64,000 nt of DNA, taken from positions 1-64,000 of the forward strand of contig NZ_JAQMUE010000112.1 of assembly GCF_028330985.1 (NCBI RefSeq). The letters are read 5' to 3'. Both the position numbers and the translations under genes were made by a program. The notes beneath the pieces were generated by a model. That model searched no databases, had not been told where the DNA came from, and worked only from the letters and a program-made list of their open reading frames with translations. This document shows, piece by piece, positions 24,745 through 33,188 of the stretch (position 1 is the stretch's first letter; each line of letters opens with the position of its first letter). The stretch comes from Roseofilum reptotaenium CS-1145. Lineage in GTDB: Bacteria; Cyanobacteriota; Cyanobacteriia; Cyanobacteriales; Desertifilaceae.

Positions 24745-24747
24745 ACT

Positions 24748-24885
24748 AGCGATCGGCGGGCATTCTGACTCGGAGGTGATATATTTCTCCTTCACAGTTG
24801 CGGGACAGCGGCAGATTCTCACTGCACTTTCCCCGTTTCCTCTAGCGGCTGATCCCCACTAGAACCGACTTTCAGACTCAACTAT
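24748..24885 (-). ncRNA. Cobalamin (B12) riboswitch
   Basis: Read on the minus strand the segment has the adenosylcobalamin aptamer signatures in order: GGGGAAAGTGCAGTGAGAAT, CTGCCGCTGTCCCGCAACTG (the B12 box), GTGAAGG, and after a variable arm GAGTCAGAATGCCCGCC closing the core. The match is strong in both spacing and sequence. It would control a gene at lower coordinates on the minus strand. No B12 synthesis, transport or B12-alternative enzyme gene is found there, so it looks orphaned. Confidence 0.88.
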
Positions 24886-25118
24886 ATCACAAAATCTCCA
24901 CTCTCACCATAGTTGGGGAGATAGACAGACTTACAGAGAGTTTTACACAAGCTTCGCTAACGCACTCCGTATTCATGTCCGCGAAGTGGATCAAGCAAGA
25001 CTCGCGAGATGGCGAGTATTCCTTCATTCCACTGCATTCCATTCGGAATGATCTCTCCGCGTATTTGATTTCCAATCTTGCGATATCATCGAATCAGGTC
25101 ACCTATTGAAGTATATCG

Positions 25119-25324
25119 ATGTCAGTCTCAGAACACGATCGCATCATCTGCCAGTTCCTAGAAGTCCTCACCCAGGAACGTGAAAAAGAGGCAACTCGCA
25201 TCAGTCTTCTCGTCTCCTCAATGCCTTGAAGAACATCCAAGAAACCACCGATCGGATTTTGCCTAGAGATCCCAACATTGACCTAACCAAACCCTATGTA
25301 CGCTCAGGGATTAAAACTGCCTAA
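25119..25324 (+). pseudogene. Small gene broken by a frameshift, unknown function
   Basis: ATG at 25119 gives MSVSEHDRIICQFLEVLTQE and continues to a stop at 25227-25229. In another frame the sequence carries on as LLNALKNIQETTDRILPRDP and reaches TAA at 25322-25324. The two halves read naturally as one 65-70 residue helical protein interrupted near 25200-25225. It lies 40 bases before the next gene on the same strand, so the two may once have formed an operon. Confidence 0.45.
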
Positions 25325-25364
25325 CAGAATTAGGTAAAGTGCAAAAAAGAGAAGTCTAAAAACT

Positions 25365-26864
25365 GTGATTAATGGATTCCCAAAACTCTATAAAGTAACA
25401 TTGCGTCTGTTCACATATCACTGGCAAACAGGAAGTTTAACCAACACCGATCGCATTGATCTGAGCCGCTCAGAAATCCAAGCCTATTATGAGGTACTTT
25501 TAAGGGATTATCACGCCAGTGACTCCCAAGGTTCGCCGCTTCAGGTTCAGTGGCGCTCAGAACAACCCCAAGCACAAGCCTTTGACCTGTTAGAGATTCA
25601 GGCAGATCATAACCGCCAAATTCAACATTTTATTCTGGCGTGGCTGCCTCCTATTAAGGGTTTTTTCTATCCCCAATTGTTTGATGATAGTTATATTGGC
25701 TCGTTTACGTTCTACTTGCCTGACTTGAGCGGTAAAGATGGATTAACGCTTGCAGAATTACAGACTCTAAAACCTTCAATTCATTATTTTAGTGGTACAA
25801 CGGTTAGCGCTAAGGATAATCTGGAGGAGCAAAAACTGTGCCAAGTCTTAAGAGCATCCTTTTTGGGTAAAACCCTAATCTTCAGTGCCCAACTGAGGGA
25901 AGAGCCGGAAGACTTAACAGAATTTGCCCAAATCTGTTTACTAAGTTTTTTAGGTTTACCGTCTGTGGAAACTGCACCGCCGTTAAGAAATCGTTGGCGA
26001 TGTTTTAAGGGGTATGTATATGAATTTTGTGGTCCAGAACTCGATGGATATTATGGTAAAATTTGGTTGTTTCTGACCTTTGGTCAAGAGAGTATTACGA
26101 GCTTAGACCGGGCACAACTGGAATTAGCAGAATTGTTTTTCTACGATCATAAGAATTACAGAAACTATGAAGATAGTCAGCAAGCCTATCAGAAAGGATT
26201 AGAAAATATCAACAAGATTGAACAAATCTCTCAAGAATTGACGATCAATATTTGTGACAATAAATCTCCTGATTCATCCCCATTACAGCTCGACCAGCTT
26301 AAGGCAAAGTTGAAGATACTGCTGGATATTTCCCTCTCCTATTCGCAAAATTTGCGCCGTTTATCCGATTTCCACAATATGATTGATTTGCATCGGGAGA
26401 ATTATGAACAGAAAATCATTTATATTGAGAACATTACCAACAGTAATTTAACTTCGACGCTGAAGTTAGCCGATCGCCAATTTCGTAAGTTCCAAAAGCA
26501 AATCACCGCTAACCTCACCTATCTCGGAGAAGGCGCACGACTGTTGGATACGGCGATCGCCACGATTCGTGGTTTAATCGAGATCGAGCAAGCAGAGGGC
26601 GATCGCAAGCTACAACAGCAACATCAAGACCTACAAGACCATATTCAGGCGATCGGTATTGGGATCGGTGCCGGGGCGATCGCAGCCTCTAGTTCCACAT
26701 TGATTTTTAAACAACAAGCGATGACGGTTCCGTTTTTCAGCAAACATCCCGGAACATATCCCCATCCCTTTGTTATTGCCGTCTTACTCAGTTTTGGCTT
26801 CGCGATCGGTTTTTGGGCAATGGCTAAATGGGTCTTACCCCGAATTTTGCCTAAAAAGAGATAA
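25365..26864 (+). CDS. Unknown protein with coiled-coil and C-terminal membrane anchor
   Basis: A 499-residue protein starting at GTG. Residues 1-250 are a globular region rich in aromatic residues (KVTLRLFTYHWQTG, FILAWLPPIKGFFYPQLFDD, GYVYEFCGPELDGYYGKIW). About 255-420 is helical and coiled-coil-like (LKAKLKILLDISLSYSQNLR, IEIEQAEGDRKLQQ). Two membrane helices follow near 429-449 and 467-490, ending in a basic tail, PRILPKKR. The layout (large cytoplasmic part, coiled coil, helical hairpin) recalls CorA-like or membrane-effector proteins, but no GxN motif is present and I assign no family. The neighbourhood (relic gene, orphan riboswitch) looks accessory. Confidence 0.65.
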   Translation: MINGFPKLYKVTLRLFTYHWQTGSLTNTDRIDLSRSEIQAYYEVLLRDYHASDSQGSPLQVQWRSEQPQAQAFDLLEIQADHNRQIQHFILAWLPPIKGFFYPQLFDDSYIGSFTFYLPDLSGKDGLTLAELQTLKPSIHYFSGTTVSAKDNLEEQKLCQVLRASFLGKTLIFSAQLREEPEDLTEFAQICLLSFLGLPSVETAPPLRNRWRCFKGYVYEFCGPELDGYYGKIWLFLTFGQESITSLDRAQLELAELFFYDHKNYRNYEDSQQAYQKGLENINKIEQISQELTINICDNKSPDSSPLQLDQLKAKLKILLDISLSYSQNLRRLSDFHNMIDLHRENYEQKIIYIENITNSNLTSTLKLADRQFRKFQKQITANLTYLGEGARLLDTAIATIRGLIEIEQAEGDRKLQQQHQDLQDHIQAIGIGIGAGAIAASSSTLIFKQQAMTVPFFSKHPGTYPHPFVIAVLLSFGFAIGFWAMAKWVLPRILPKKR

Positions 26865-27147
26865 CGGTGCAAGTTGTGCAATTTTCAGGGTTTATCCTCC
26901 TCAGCTCTTGATCGAAGTTCAGAAAAGCGTTAACCCAAAAACATCTTAAGAAATAAGATAAATGATATTGAGCCTTACTTCAAGAGTGCTACTCTTCAGT
27001 TAGTGTCTCTTTCTTTAGAGAAGTTTATGGTCAAAAATATAGGATTGAAGCTTTTCTTTCAATTCCTCTAGTTAATATTATGGTTAATTGTAATTTATGT
27101 TACTATTTAAATTCAAAATTTCCCAAGTAATAGATCGGCAGTTTCAA
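26865..27147. other. AT-rich intergenic region
   Basis: No gene or strong hairpin found. Composition becomes markedly AT-rich toward 27060-27115, just upstream of the promoter-like element of the PhnD gene. Confidence 0.4.
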
Positions 27148-27156
27148 TGATATAAT
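27148..27156 (+). promoter_or_regulatory. Extended -10 promoter element before the PhnD-like gene
   Basis: TGATATAAT (TGn plus TATAAT) lies 27 bases before the GTG start, leaving room for the ribosome site GGAG at 27172-27175. No clear -35 box is seen, which is usual for extended -10 promoters. Confidence 0.5.
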
Positions 27157-27182
27157 CCAGGCCAGTTGAGCGGAGAAACCCT

Positions 27183-28115
27183 GTGTTGACCATGTTTTTT
27201 ATACGAAAGCGTGTTAATCGGATGTCTATTTGGGCGATCGCTTTATCTATCCTCACTGCGGCCTGCTCTGCACCGAATCCGACAGGCTCTGCCGATCTCA
27301 ACTCTGATTCATCTGTCGCAGAAGTCAAGGAACTCTACATTGCAGTTATTCCCGATCGCAGTGCAGAAATACAACAGGAAAAAAAGCAGAAATTTGCCGC
27401 CTATTTAGAATCTACCCTAGGCATTCCGACGGACTTTGAAATCACTCCAAATTATGAGACTTCCATTCAACTTATCGTTGAAGAAAAGGTAGAAATGGCT
27501 TATTTAGGCCCTTTTTCTTATATCAAAGCCAAAGATCAAAATCCTAATATTGAACCCCTCGTTGCCCACATTGAAAAGTCTACTGGCCGCCCTGGGTATA
27601 CTGGGGTGATTGTGGCCGATACCAGTCAAGGAATTAAAAGTTTAGAGGATTTGCGAGGTAAACGTTTTGGTTTTGTCAGTCAATCTTCAACCTCGGGTTA
27701 TTTAGTCCCGAGTGCCCAATTTCAAGAGATTGGGATTAATCCAGAGGACGATTTTGCACAGATCGACTATGCGGGAAGTCATGATAAAAATACTATGGCG
27801 TTGGCGCAAGGAAAAGTAGATGCGATCGCTATTGAAGAAAAAGTATACCAGAAAGCAATAGAATCAGGGGAATTATCCAGCGATCGCTATACTATCCTCT
27901 GGCAATCCGATCCTTTACCCAATGCTCCTCTGGTGATTCGCTCTACCCTTCCAGATAAGTTCAAGCTAAAGGTTCGTAAAGCATTGATTGAAGCACCTCC
28001 AGGCTTAGGATTGGTTGGAGGAGATCAAGCTTCTGGCTATACTTCAGTCCAAGATGAAGATTATGAACCCATTCGTCGCATTCAAGAAACCCTAGGATTA
28101 GACAACTCAGACTGA
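27183..28115 (+). CDS. PhnD-family phosphate/phosphonate-type binding lipoprotein
   Basis: A 310-residue solute-binding protein. The N-terminus has a lipoprotein signal (IWAIALSILTAAC with Cys as the anchor). The mature part matches the PhnD family (PF12974): LYIAVIPDRSAEIQQEKKQK, VEMAYLGPFSYI, GYTGVIVAD, LEDLRGKRFGFVSQSSTSGY and VDAIAIEEKVYQ. PhnD proteins capture phosphonate, phosphite or related anions. No permease or ATPase follows. Instead a sensor kinase begins 11 bases downstream, so this protein may act as the kinase's periplasmic sensing subunit. GTG at 27183 is chosen because GGAG lies 7 bases before it. Confidence 0.85.
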   Translation: MLTMFFIRKRVNRMSIWAIALSILTAACSAPNPTGSADLNSDSSVAEVKELYIAVIPDRSAEIQQEKKQKFAAYLESTLGIPTDFEITPNYETSIQLIVEEKVEMAYLGPFSYIKAKDQNPNIEPLVAHIEKSTGRPGYTGVIVADTSQGIKSLEDLRGKRFGFVSQSSTSGYLVPSAQFQEIGINPEDDFAQIDYAGSHDKNTMALAQGKVDAIAIEEKVYQKAIESGELSSDRYTILWQSDPLPNAPLVIRSTLPDKFKLKVRKALIEAPPGLGLVGGDQASGYTSVQDEDYEPIRRIQETLGLDNSD

Positions 28116-28126
28116 TTGATGAATTT

Positions 28127-29800
28127 ATGAAAATTTCTACCAAATTTCTTGCATCTTCAGTTGCTGTTATTGGGTCAATTGCCATCGGTATGGGGAGCAG
28201 TATTATGGTTGTGAATCAAGCTGAAGAATCATTATCTAAACGTCGTCAGATTAACCGTCAATATCTTTCGGGAATGTTTGAATTACATCGCAATTTAGAA
28301 GAGCAGGTTGTTTCCCTCAAAGATTTTGTCATCCTGGATCAATCTCCAGCTAACTTCCAGAAATATGAAAAAGCTCACTCAAAGTTTCTTTTGCATTTGG
28401 ATGAATTATCTCTTGGATTACCGAATTCTAGCGAAATTGAAATCTTACGTCGTCGTCATAATGATTTACATCAGTTAAGCAAAAGATTAACCCATTCCCA
28501 AGACATCACGAAGCAAAAACAAGATTTAAAATCCATTAATTGGTTTGCCGCAGACATTAATTTTTCTTTGAAATCATTAGTTGAATACGTTCATACGATG
28601 GAATTGCAAACAGAACAGTCTGCGGCTCAACTCAAGAGAGATAACCGCATTTTTCAAGCTCTATTGATCGTCGGATTATCTTTTGTTGTTTTCTGGCAAT
28701 GGAAATGGATTATTTTACCGGTTATTGAATCCCTCGATCAACTTCAGTATGGGACTAAAAAAATTGGGAAAGGAGAACTCAATTATCGTCTTAATATCAT
28801 CACTGGTGACGAAATTGAGTCCGTAGCCAACACGTTCAATAATATGGCGGAACAACTATCGGATTCGTACCAAATGATGGAACAAAAGGTTATTGATCGA
28901 ACTACGGAACTAGAAGAGAGCAATCGCCAGTTAAAGATGGTGCTAGCCGAGCTTAAAGAGACTCAATCTCAATTAATCCAAAATGAAAAAATGTCTAGCT
29001 TAGGGCAAATGATTGCAGGGATTGCCCATGAAATTAATAATCCAGTTAACTTTGTTTATGGCAATCTTAATTATTGCGAACAATATATTAACGATCTTAT
29101 CTATTTGATCAATCAGTATCAGAAAGATTACCCTCAGCCAAGTCAAGGCGTACAAGCAGTCTTTGAGGAAATCGATCTGGAATTTTTGAAAAAAGATATT
29201 AAAGACATTTTGAATTCAATGAAAGCAGGGGCTATCCGAATTCGAGATATTGTCAAATCGCTACGGACGTTTTCTCGTCTTGATGAAGCAGAAAGGAAAG
29301 AAGTAGATATTCATGAAGGGATTGAAAGTACTTTGATGATTTTGCAGCACCGTATCAAGCCGAACCCTGATTTGGGAGGAATTGAAATTGTTAAAGACTA
29401 TGGAGATTTGCCTAGGGTGGAATGTTATGCCAGTCAGTTAAATCAGGTGTTTATGAATGTCTTAGCTAATGCAATTGATGCCTTAGAAGATCGAGTGAAT
29501 TCTGAACAGCCCGGTCAAATTACTATTGTGACTCAGGTAACGGAAAATAGATTTCTTCAGATTCAGATTCGGGATAATGGCCCTGGTATTGATGAAACGA
29601 CTCAAGATCGCCTTTTTGATCCGTTTTTCACAACTAAACCAGTGGGTAAAGGAACGGGTTTAGGATTGTCTATTAGCTATCAAATTGTGGTTAATCAACA
29701 TAAAGGACAGCTATATTATCAGTCTCAGTTGGGAGAAGGGACAGCATTTATAATTGAGATTCCTTGTACACAGCAGATGTTAATCAGTAATCCGTCATGA
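28127..29800 (+). CDS. Membrane sensor histidine kinase with HAMP domain
   Basis: A 557-residue kinase. Membrane helix 1 is at about 8-30, followed by a mostly helical periplasmic domain of about 145 residues. Helix 2 is at 176-197, with HAMP to about 253. A coiled coil then leads to the phosphoacceptor motif IAGIAHEINNPVNF with His301. The ATP-binding domain has NVLANAIDAL (N box), IRDNGPGID (G1) and GKGTGLGLSIS (G2). The domain is hybrid-free and no response regulator lies beside it. The close spacing to the PhnD-like lipoprotein suggests both respond to one ligand. Confidence 0.9.
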   Translation: MKISTKFLASSVAVIGSIAIGMGSSIMVVNQAEESLSKRRQINRQYLSGMFELHRNLEEQVVSLKDFVILDQSPANFQKYEKAHSKFLLHLDELSLGLPNSSEIEILRRRHNDLHQLSKRLTHSQDITKQKQDLKSINWFAADINFSLKSLVEYVHTMELQTEQSAAQLKRDNRIFQALLIVGLSFVVFWQWKWIILPVIESLDQLQYGTKKIGKGELNYRLNIITGDEIESVANTFNNMAEQLSDSYQMMEQKVIDRTTELEESNRQLKMVLAELKETQSQLIQNEKMSSLGQMIAGIAHEINNPVNFVYGNLNYCEQYINDLIYLINQYQKDYPQPSQGVQAVFEEIDLEFLKKDIKDILNSMKAGAIRIRDIVKSLRTFSRLDEAERKEVDIHEGIESTLMILQHRIKPNPDLGGIEIVKDYGDLPRVECYASQLNQVFMNVLANAIDALEDRVNSEQPGQITIVTQVTENRFLQIQIRDNGPGIDETTQDRLFDPFFTTKPVGKGTGLGLSISYQIVVNQHKGQLYYQSQLGEGTAFIIEIPCTQQMLISNPS

Positions 29801-29843
29801 GGGATGAGTCATAAGTAGGAGTTTTTCCCCATTTCCCCACCCT

Positions 29844-29856
29844 AGTGCGAAGCACT
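29844..29856. repeat. Palindrome AGTGC-GAA-GCACT
   Basis: A variant of the dispersed palindrome, flanked by CT and GTA and ending 3 bases before the first possible start of the next gene. Confidence 0.5.
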
Positions 29857-29858
29857 GT

Positions 29859-30341
29859 ATGATATGGCTTGCAGTTCTATTATCCTTATCCATTGTGTCG
29901 TTATCTTTGAGTCTTGAAACCCAAGCTGCTCTGAAATATCTTCAGGTGTTTAGCGTGCAACCGGAGTCTGTGGATCTGAGTGTACCAGAGCAACGGCAGC
30001 AACTGCGATCGCAGTTAATCCAGATTACAAGTCTAGCCGATCATCATAATTTTGGGGTTTGTGCCGATCAAGGGACGGAAGGGTTTACCGCTCTTGCCCA
30101 TTATTTGAGCGCTTTGGGCTATCCGGTTCCCTTTAATCTGGTGCAGCTACCAGCAATCGATGAACCAGTTTATATTAAATTCAATGGCCAGACCTTAGCC
30201 CATTATCACGATAGTTATACTGGAGATTATCGGGGCGTTTTGATTTCTTGTTTATCTTCTGACTACGATCAACTCAATGGAACCTTTGGATATTTCCCTT
30301 TAAATCTATTTGACGATCATGTAATCGTTACTCAGTCTTAA
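29859..30341 (+). CDS. DUF1824 family protein
   Basis: The part from about residue 24 onward (AALKYLQVFSV, LADHHNFGVCADQGTEGF, LGYPVPFN, PVYIKFN, SYTGDYRGVLISC, NGTFGYFPLNLF) fits the cyanobacterial DUF1824 family (PF08854), of unknown function. The first 20 residues are hydrophobic and abut a repeat palindrome, so the ATG at 29859 may be accidental. GTG at 29895 would give MSLSLSLETQ, closer to how relatives begin. No operon partner: the kinase gene ends 58 bases upstream. Confidence 0.75.
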   Translation: MIWLAVLLSLSIVSLSLSLETQAALKYLQVFSVQPESVDLSVPEQRQQLRSQLIQITSLADHHNFGVCADQGTEGFTALAHYLSALGYPVPFNLVQLPAIDEPVYIKFNGQTLAHYHDSYTGDYRGVLISCLSSDYDQLNGTFGYFPLNLFDDHVIVTQS

Positions 30342-30414
30342 ATTGTTCGTCTAAGACCAGCGATTGATGGGTTCTTGAGAGACAAGTGGCTTAAGACTCT
30401 TGTTAAAACTGACA

Positions 30415-30453
30415 TCAAAAACCCGGTAGCTTGTTTAGGAATAAACTACCGGG
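30415..30453 (-). terminator. Rho-independent terminator of the 48-residue gene
   Basis: Read on the minus strand, CCCGGTAG pairs with CTACCGGG (30453-30446 and 30429-30422), followed by TTTTTG. It lies about 55 bases past the stop codon of the small gene at 30509. Nested pairing GTTTA/TAAAC lengthens the hairpin. Confidence 0.8.
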
Positions 30454-30508
30454 AAGGTCAACAGATGCATAGAACTTAAGCGTTTCTCTCACAAAGTTTC
30501 AACACAGA

Positions 30509-30655
30509 TTAGAACTCTATCCATTCAGACAAAGACTCACCATTAAACGGTTGTACGCCAACGCTGGGATATTGATCGCGGTTGGGGCTAAAGATTTCGC
30601 CAATCGCATCAAACATATACATCACCATGTCGTTTATAGCAGAAAACATGTCCAT
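30509..30655 (-). CDS. 48-residue small protein
   Basis: ATG at 30655 is preceded by a strong ribosome site (AAGGAGAG, about 4 bases away) and the frame ends in TAA at 30509. The product starts MDMFSAINDMVMYMFDAIGE, an amphipathic helix rich in Met, then IFSPNRDQYPSVGVQPFNGE and a short acidic end. The gene has its own terminator 55 bases downstream. Ribosome site, terminator and an ordered amino-acid pattern together support a real gene. I have a faint sense of similar short cyanobacterial proteins with SPN.D.YP..GVQPF, but cannot name a function. Membrane-surface binding by the helix is an inference. Confidence 0.65.
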   Translation of the reverse strand: MDMFSAINDMVMYMFDAIGEIFSPNRDQYPSVGVQPFNGESLSEWIEF

Positions 30656-30870
30656 AACTCTCTCCTTTCTTGCAATTGAGATCATTGATTGATTCTTCTA
30701 TATTTTGATTATAGCAATCCCCTGACAAGTGGGATCGCTACGCTACTATTCTTTATATTCTGTTGCGTTTAGTCATATGAATAGTTGCAAAAATACATGA
30801 AAAAATCTTCATGTATTTAGATAAAGAAGATGGTGAGTGATTACTTCATAATAAGGGGAGAGTCTCTATA

Positions 30871-30963
30871 TACAGCGCTTTGCGCTGGGGAATAGGGAAT
30901 AGGGTTGTGGTACATAGAAAGAGGATTCAAGCTTGTGTTTCATAACGCAAGCAAAATGCTGTA
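30871..30963. mobile_element. MITE-like element, copy B
   Basis: A 93-base copy of the element at 20285-20379. Ends TACAGCGCTTTGC and GCAAAATGCTGTA match as inverted repeats in 11 of 13 positions. It differs from copy A mainly by a 2-base gap and a few substitutions near the middle. It is non-coding. Confidence 0.7.
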
Positions 30964-31112
30964 AGAGGACAGGAAGATGGGGGACAAGTAATATTGGTGT
31001 CAAAAACTATAATAGATAAGGGCAGATAGCCATTTCTGCGATCGCTAACACGAGAATAAGCGAGCTAATGTCTTGTTTTTGATGATGTGAATTCGATTTT
31101 CTGAAAAAATGG

Positions 31113-31143
31113 TTGACACATTTATGGTTATATCTACTATAAT
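31113..31143 (+). promoter_or_regulatory. Sigma-70-type promoter of pncB
   Basis: TTGACA at 31113-31118 is followed after 16 bases by TACTAT (31135-31140), overlapping TATAAT (31138-31143). Transcription would begin near 31148-31151, before the ribosome site AAGGAGG at 31163-31169. This argues against any protein start upstream of 31181. Confidence 0.65.
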
Positions 31144-31180
31144 AAGAAGGGAAGTAGCCTTAAAGGAGGCGATCGCCAAG

Positions 31181-32524
31181 ATGGAAGACTCCTTACTCAC
31201 CCTGAACCCAGAAGACAATAGCCTATTGACAGACCTCTATCAGCTCACGATGAACGCCTGTTACATCGGTGAAGGTATAGAGGCACATCGAGCCAGCTTT
31301 GAACTGTTCACGCGCCGTTTACCCCCAGGTTTCGGTTACCTGATTGCCATGGGAGTGCAACCGGCACTGGAGTATTTGCAAAACCTAGCATTTACGCCTG
31401 CTCAGATCGAAGCGCTACGAGCAACCGGCATTTTTAACCATGCGCCTGAAACATTCTGGACAAAGTTAGCTCAATTTCAATTTACTGGCGATGTTTGGGC
31501 TGTACCTGAAGGAACGGCTATTTTTGCCAATCAACCCCTGTTGAGAATAGAAGCCCCCCTTTGGCAAGCTCAACTGGTAGAAACCTATTTACTCAATACC
31601 TTAAATTATCAAACCCTAATCGCAACCAAAGCTGCCCGAATGCGGGATAGGGCTGGCGATAATGTCTCAATTCTAGAATTCGGCACCAGACGCGCCTTTA
31701 GTCCCCAGGGGGCAATGTGGGCAGCACGATCCGCTCTAGCGGGGGGAATGGATGGTACATCCAATGTACTAGCCGCCCTGAAATTGGGTCGCAACCCAGT
31801 CGGAACGATGTCTCATTCTTTAGTTATGGCGATCGCTGCCTGCGAAGGCACAGAAGATGCTGCCTTTCAAGCCTTTTACCGCTATTTTCCCCGCGCTCCC
31901 CTACTGATCGACACCTATGATAGTCTGGCAGCAGCCGAACGATTAGCCGAGCAGATGCAAGCAGGAACTCTAGACGTTGCAGGTATTCGTCTAGACTCGG
32001 GCGATCTGGTTTCCCTTTCCCAGAACATCCGCCAACAGTTACCTGGAGTTCCCATCTTTGTCAGTGGAGACATTGACGAATATGAAATGCAGCGCTTAAA
32101 CCAAGGAGGGGCTTGTATTGACGGTTATGGAATAGGAACAAAATTAGTTACCGGTTCCCCAGTGAATGGAGTCTACAAACTGGTAGACATTGAACAGATA
32201 CCCGTCATGAAACGCTCCATCGATAAAGTCAGTTATCCCGGACGCAAACAAATCTTTCGGCGATCTAGTGAGGGAAAATATAGTGGAGATCGCCTAGGTT
32301 TAATCAACGAATCCCCTGAACCGGAAGAAATGCCCCTTTTGCAACCCATGCTCAAAGCCGGACAACCCTTCGTCCCTCCCGACTCCCTGGATATCATCCA
32401 AGAGCGTACCCGCACCTGTGTCCTGAATCTTCCCCCCTCCTGTCGCCATCTAGAAGATCCCACCCCTCTCCCCATGGAAATTTCCGCTAAACTACAACAA
32501 CTGATCGAGGAGATGGAGGGATAG
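31181..32524 (+). CDS. pncB: Nicotinate phosphoribosyltransferase
   Basis: Converts nicotinate and PRPP to nicotinate mononucleotide, the entry of the Preiss-Handler NAD salvage route. The 447-residue product begins MEDSLLTLNPEDNSLLTDLY. Family marks are LLTDLYQLTMNACY, FGTRRAFSP, GTMSHSLVMA, IRLDSGDL and GIGTKLVT, which shape the phosphoribosyl site. The ATG at 31181 is chosen over an earlier in-frame ATG at 31109 because a promoter and AAGGAGG lie between them. It heads a same-strand row with nadD, the Nudix regulator, an RNase III-like gene and nadE. Confidence 0.93.
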   Translation: MEDSLLTLNPEDNSLLTDLYQLTMNACYIGEGIEAHRASFELFTRRLPPGFGYLIAMGVQPALEYLQNLAFTPAQIEALRATGIFNHAPETFWTKLAQFQFTGDVWAVPEGTAIFANQPLLRIEAPLWQAQLVETYLLNTLNYQTLIATKAARMRDRAGDNVSILEFGTRRAFSPQGAMWAARSALAGGMDGTSNVLAALKLGRNPVGTMSHSLVMAIAACEGTEDAAFQAFYRYFPRAPLLIDTYDSLAAAERLAEQMQAGTLDVAGIRLDSGDLVSLSQNIRQQLPGVPIFVSGDIDEYEMQRLNQGGACIDGYGIGTKLVTGSPVNGVYKLVDIEQIPVMKRSIDKVSYPGRKQIFRRSSEGKYSGDRLGLINESPEPEEMPLLQPMLKAGQPFVPPDSLDIIQERTRTCVLNLPPSCRHLEDPTPLPMEISAKLQQLIEEMEG

Positions 32525-32579
32525 GGGGATGGGGGAGATCTCCAATGACCAATTACCGATGACCAATGACCAATTACCT

Positions 32580-33188
32580 ATGCTCAAAACTGTTGCTCTT
32601 TTTGGAACCAGCGCCGATCCACCCACTCAGGGACATCGAACGATTCTTGAATGGTTGAGCCAACACTATGATTATGTAGCAGTTTGGGCCTCAAATAATC
32701 CATTTAAGAATCACCAAACCCCTTTAGATCATCGTCTGGCGATGCTTGACCTATTGATCGAAAATCTCAAAGACCAATATCCTAATATTGGCTTATATCC
32801 GCAACTGGGCTATTCGCGATCGCTAGAATCAGTAACCGAAGCCCGTCACCTCTGGCCTCAAGAACGGTTTATCCTTGTGGTAGGTTCCGATCTGATCGCC
32901 CAAATGCCCAAGTGGTATCAAATCAAAACTTTATTGGAGAACGTTGAAGTTTTGATTGTACCGAGATCGGGCTATGCCATCAAGTCAGAGCAAGTCCAAG
33001 CGCTCGTCGAGTTGGGAGCAGAAGTGGCGATCGCCGATTTTGATGTTCCACCTGTGTCCTCAACAGCGTATCGTGAAAGAAAGGAGACCCAAGTTATTAC
33101 GCCTCCCATCCAGGATTACATCCATCGGGAGCAGTTGTATCATGCCAGAGAGCCATTCAAAACAAACTCACAAAGAGCCGTTAGCTGA
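32580..33188 (+). CDS. nadD: Nicotinate-nucleotide adenylyltransferase
   Basis: Adenylates nicotinate mononucleotide to deamido-NAD. The 202-residue protein begins MLKTVALFGTSADPPTQGH, where GTSADPPTQGH is the nucleotidyltransferase (H/T)xGH-type motif. FILVVGSDLIAQMPKWY and VSSTAYRE (the ISSTxxR-type motif) follow in order. I prefer ATG at 32580 over 32529 because the first motif then lies at the usual distance, and the intervening bases are simple CAATGACCAATTAC repeats. It follows pncB by 55 bases and overlaps the next gene by 47 bases. Confidence 0.92.
   Translation: MLKTVALFGTSADPPTQGHRTILEWLSQHYDYVAVWASNNPFKNHQTPLDHRLAMLDLLIENLKDQYPNIGLYPQLGYSRSLESVTEARHLWPQERFILVVGSDLIAQMPKWYQIKTLLENVEVLIVPRSGYAIKSEQVQALVELGAEVAIADFDVPPVSSTAYRERKETQVITPPIQDYIHREQLYHAREPFKTNSQRAVS

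Noticed and set aside
31109-31180. Upstream ATG extending pncB by 24 residues
   Set aside because: A TTGACA/TACTAT promoter and an AAGGAGG ribosome site lie inside the extension.
32956-33141. Extended frame making the Nudix protein 306 residues
   Set aside because: The added part is nadD read in another frame, without family similarity. The ATG at 33142 fits the domain boundary.
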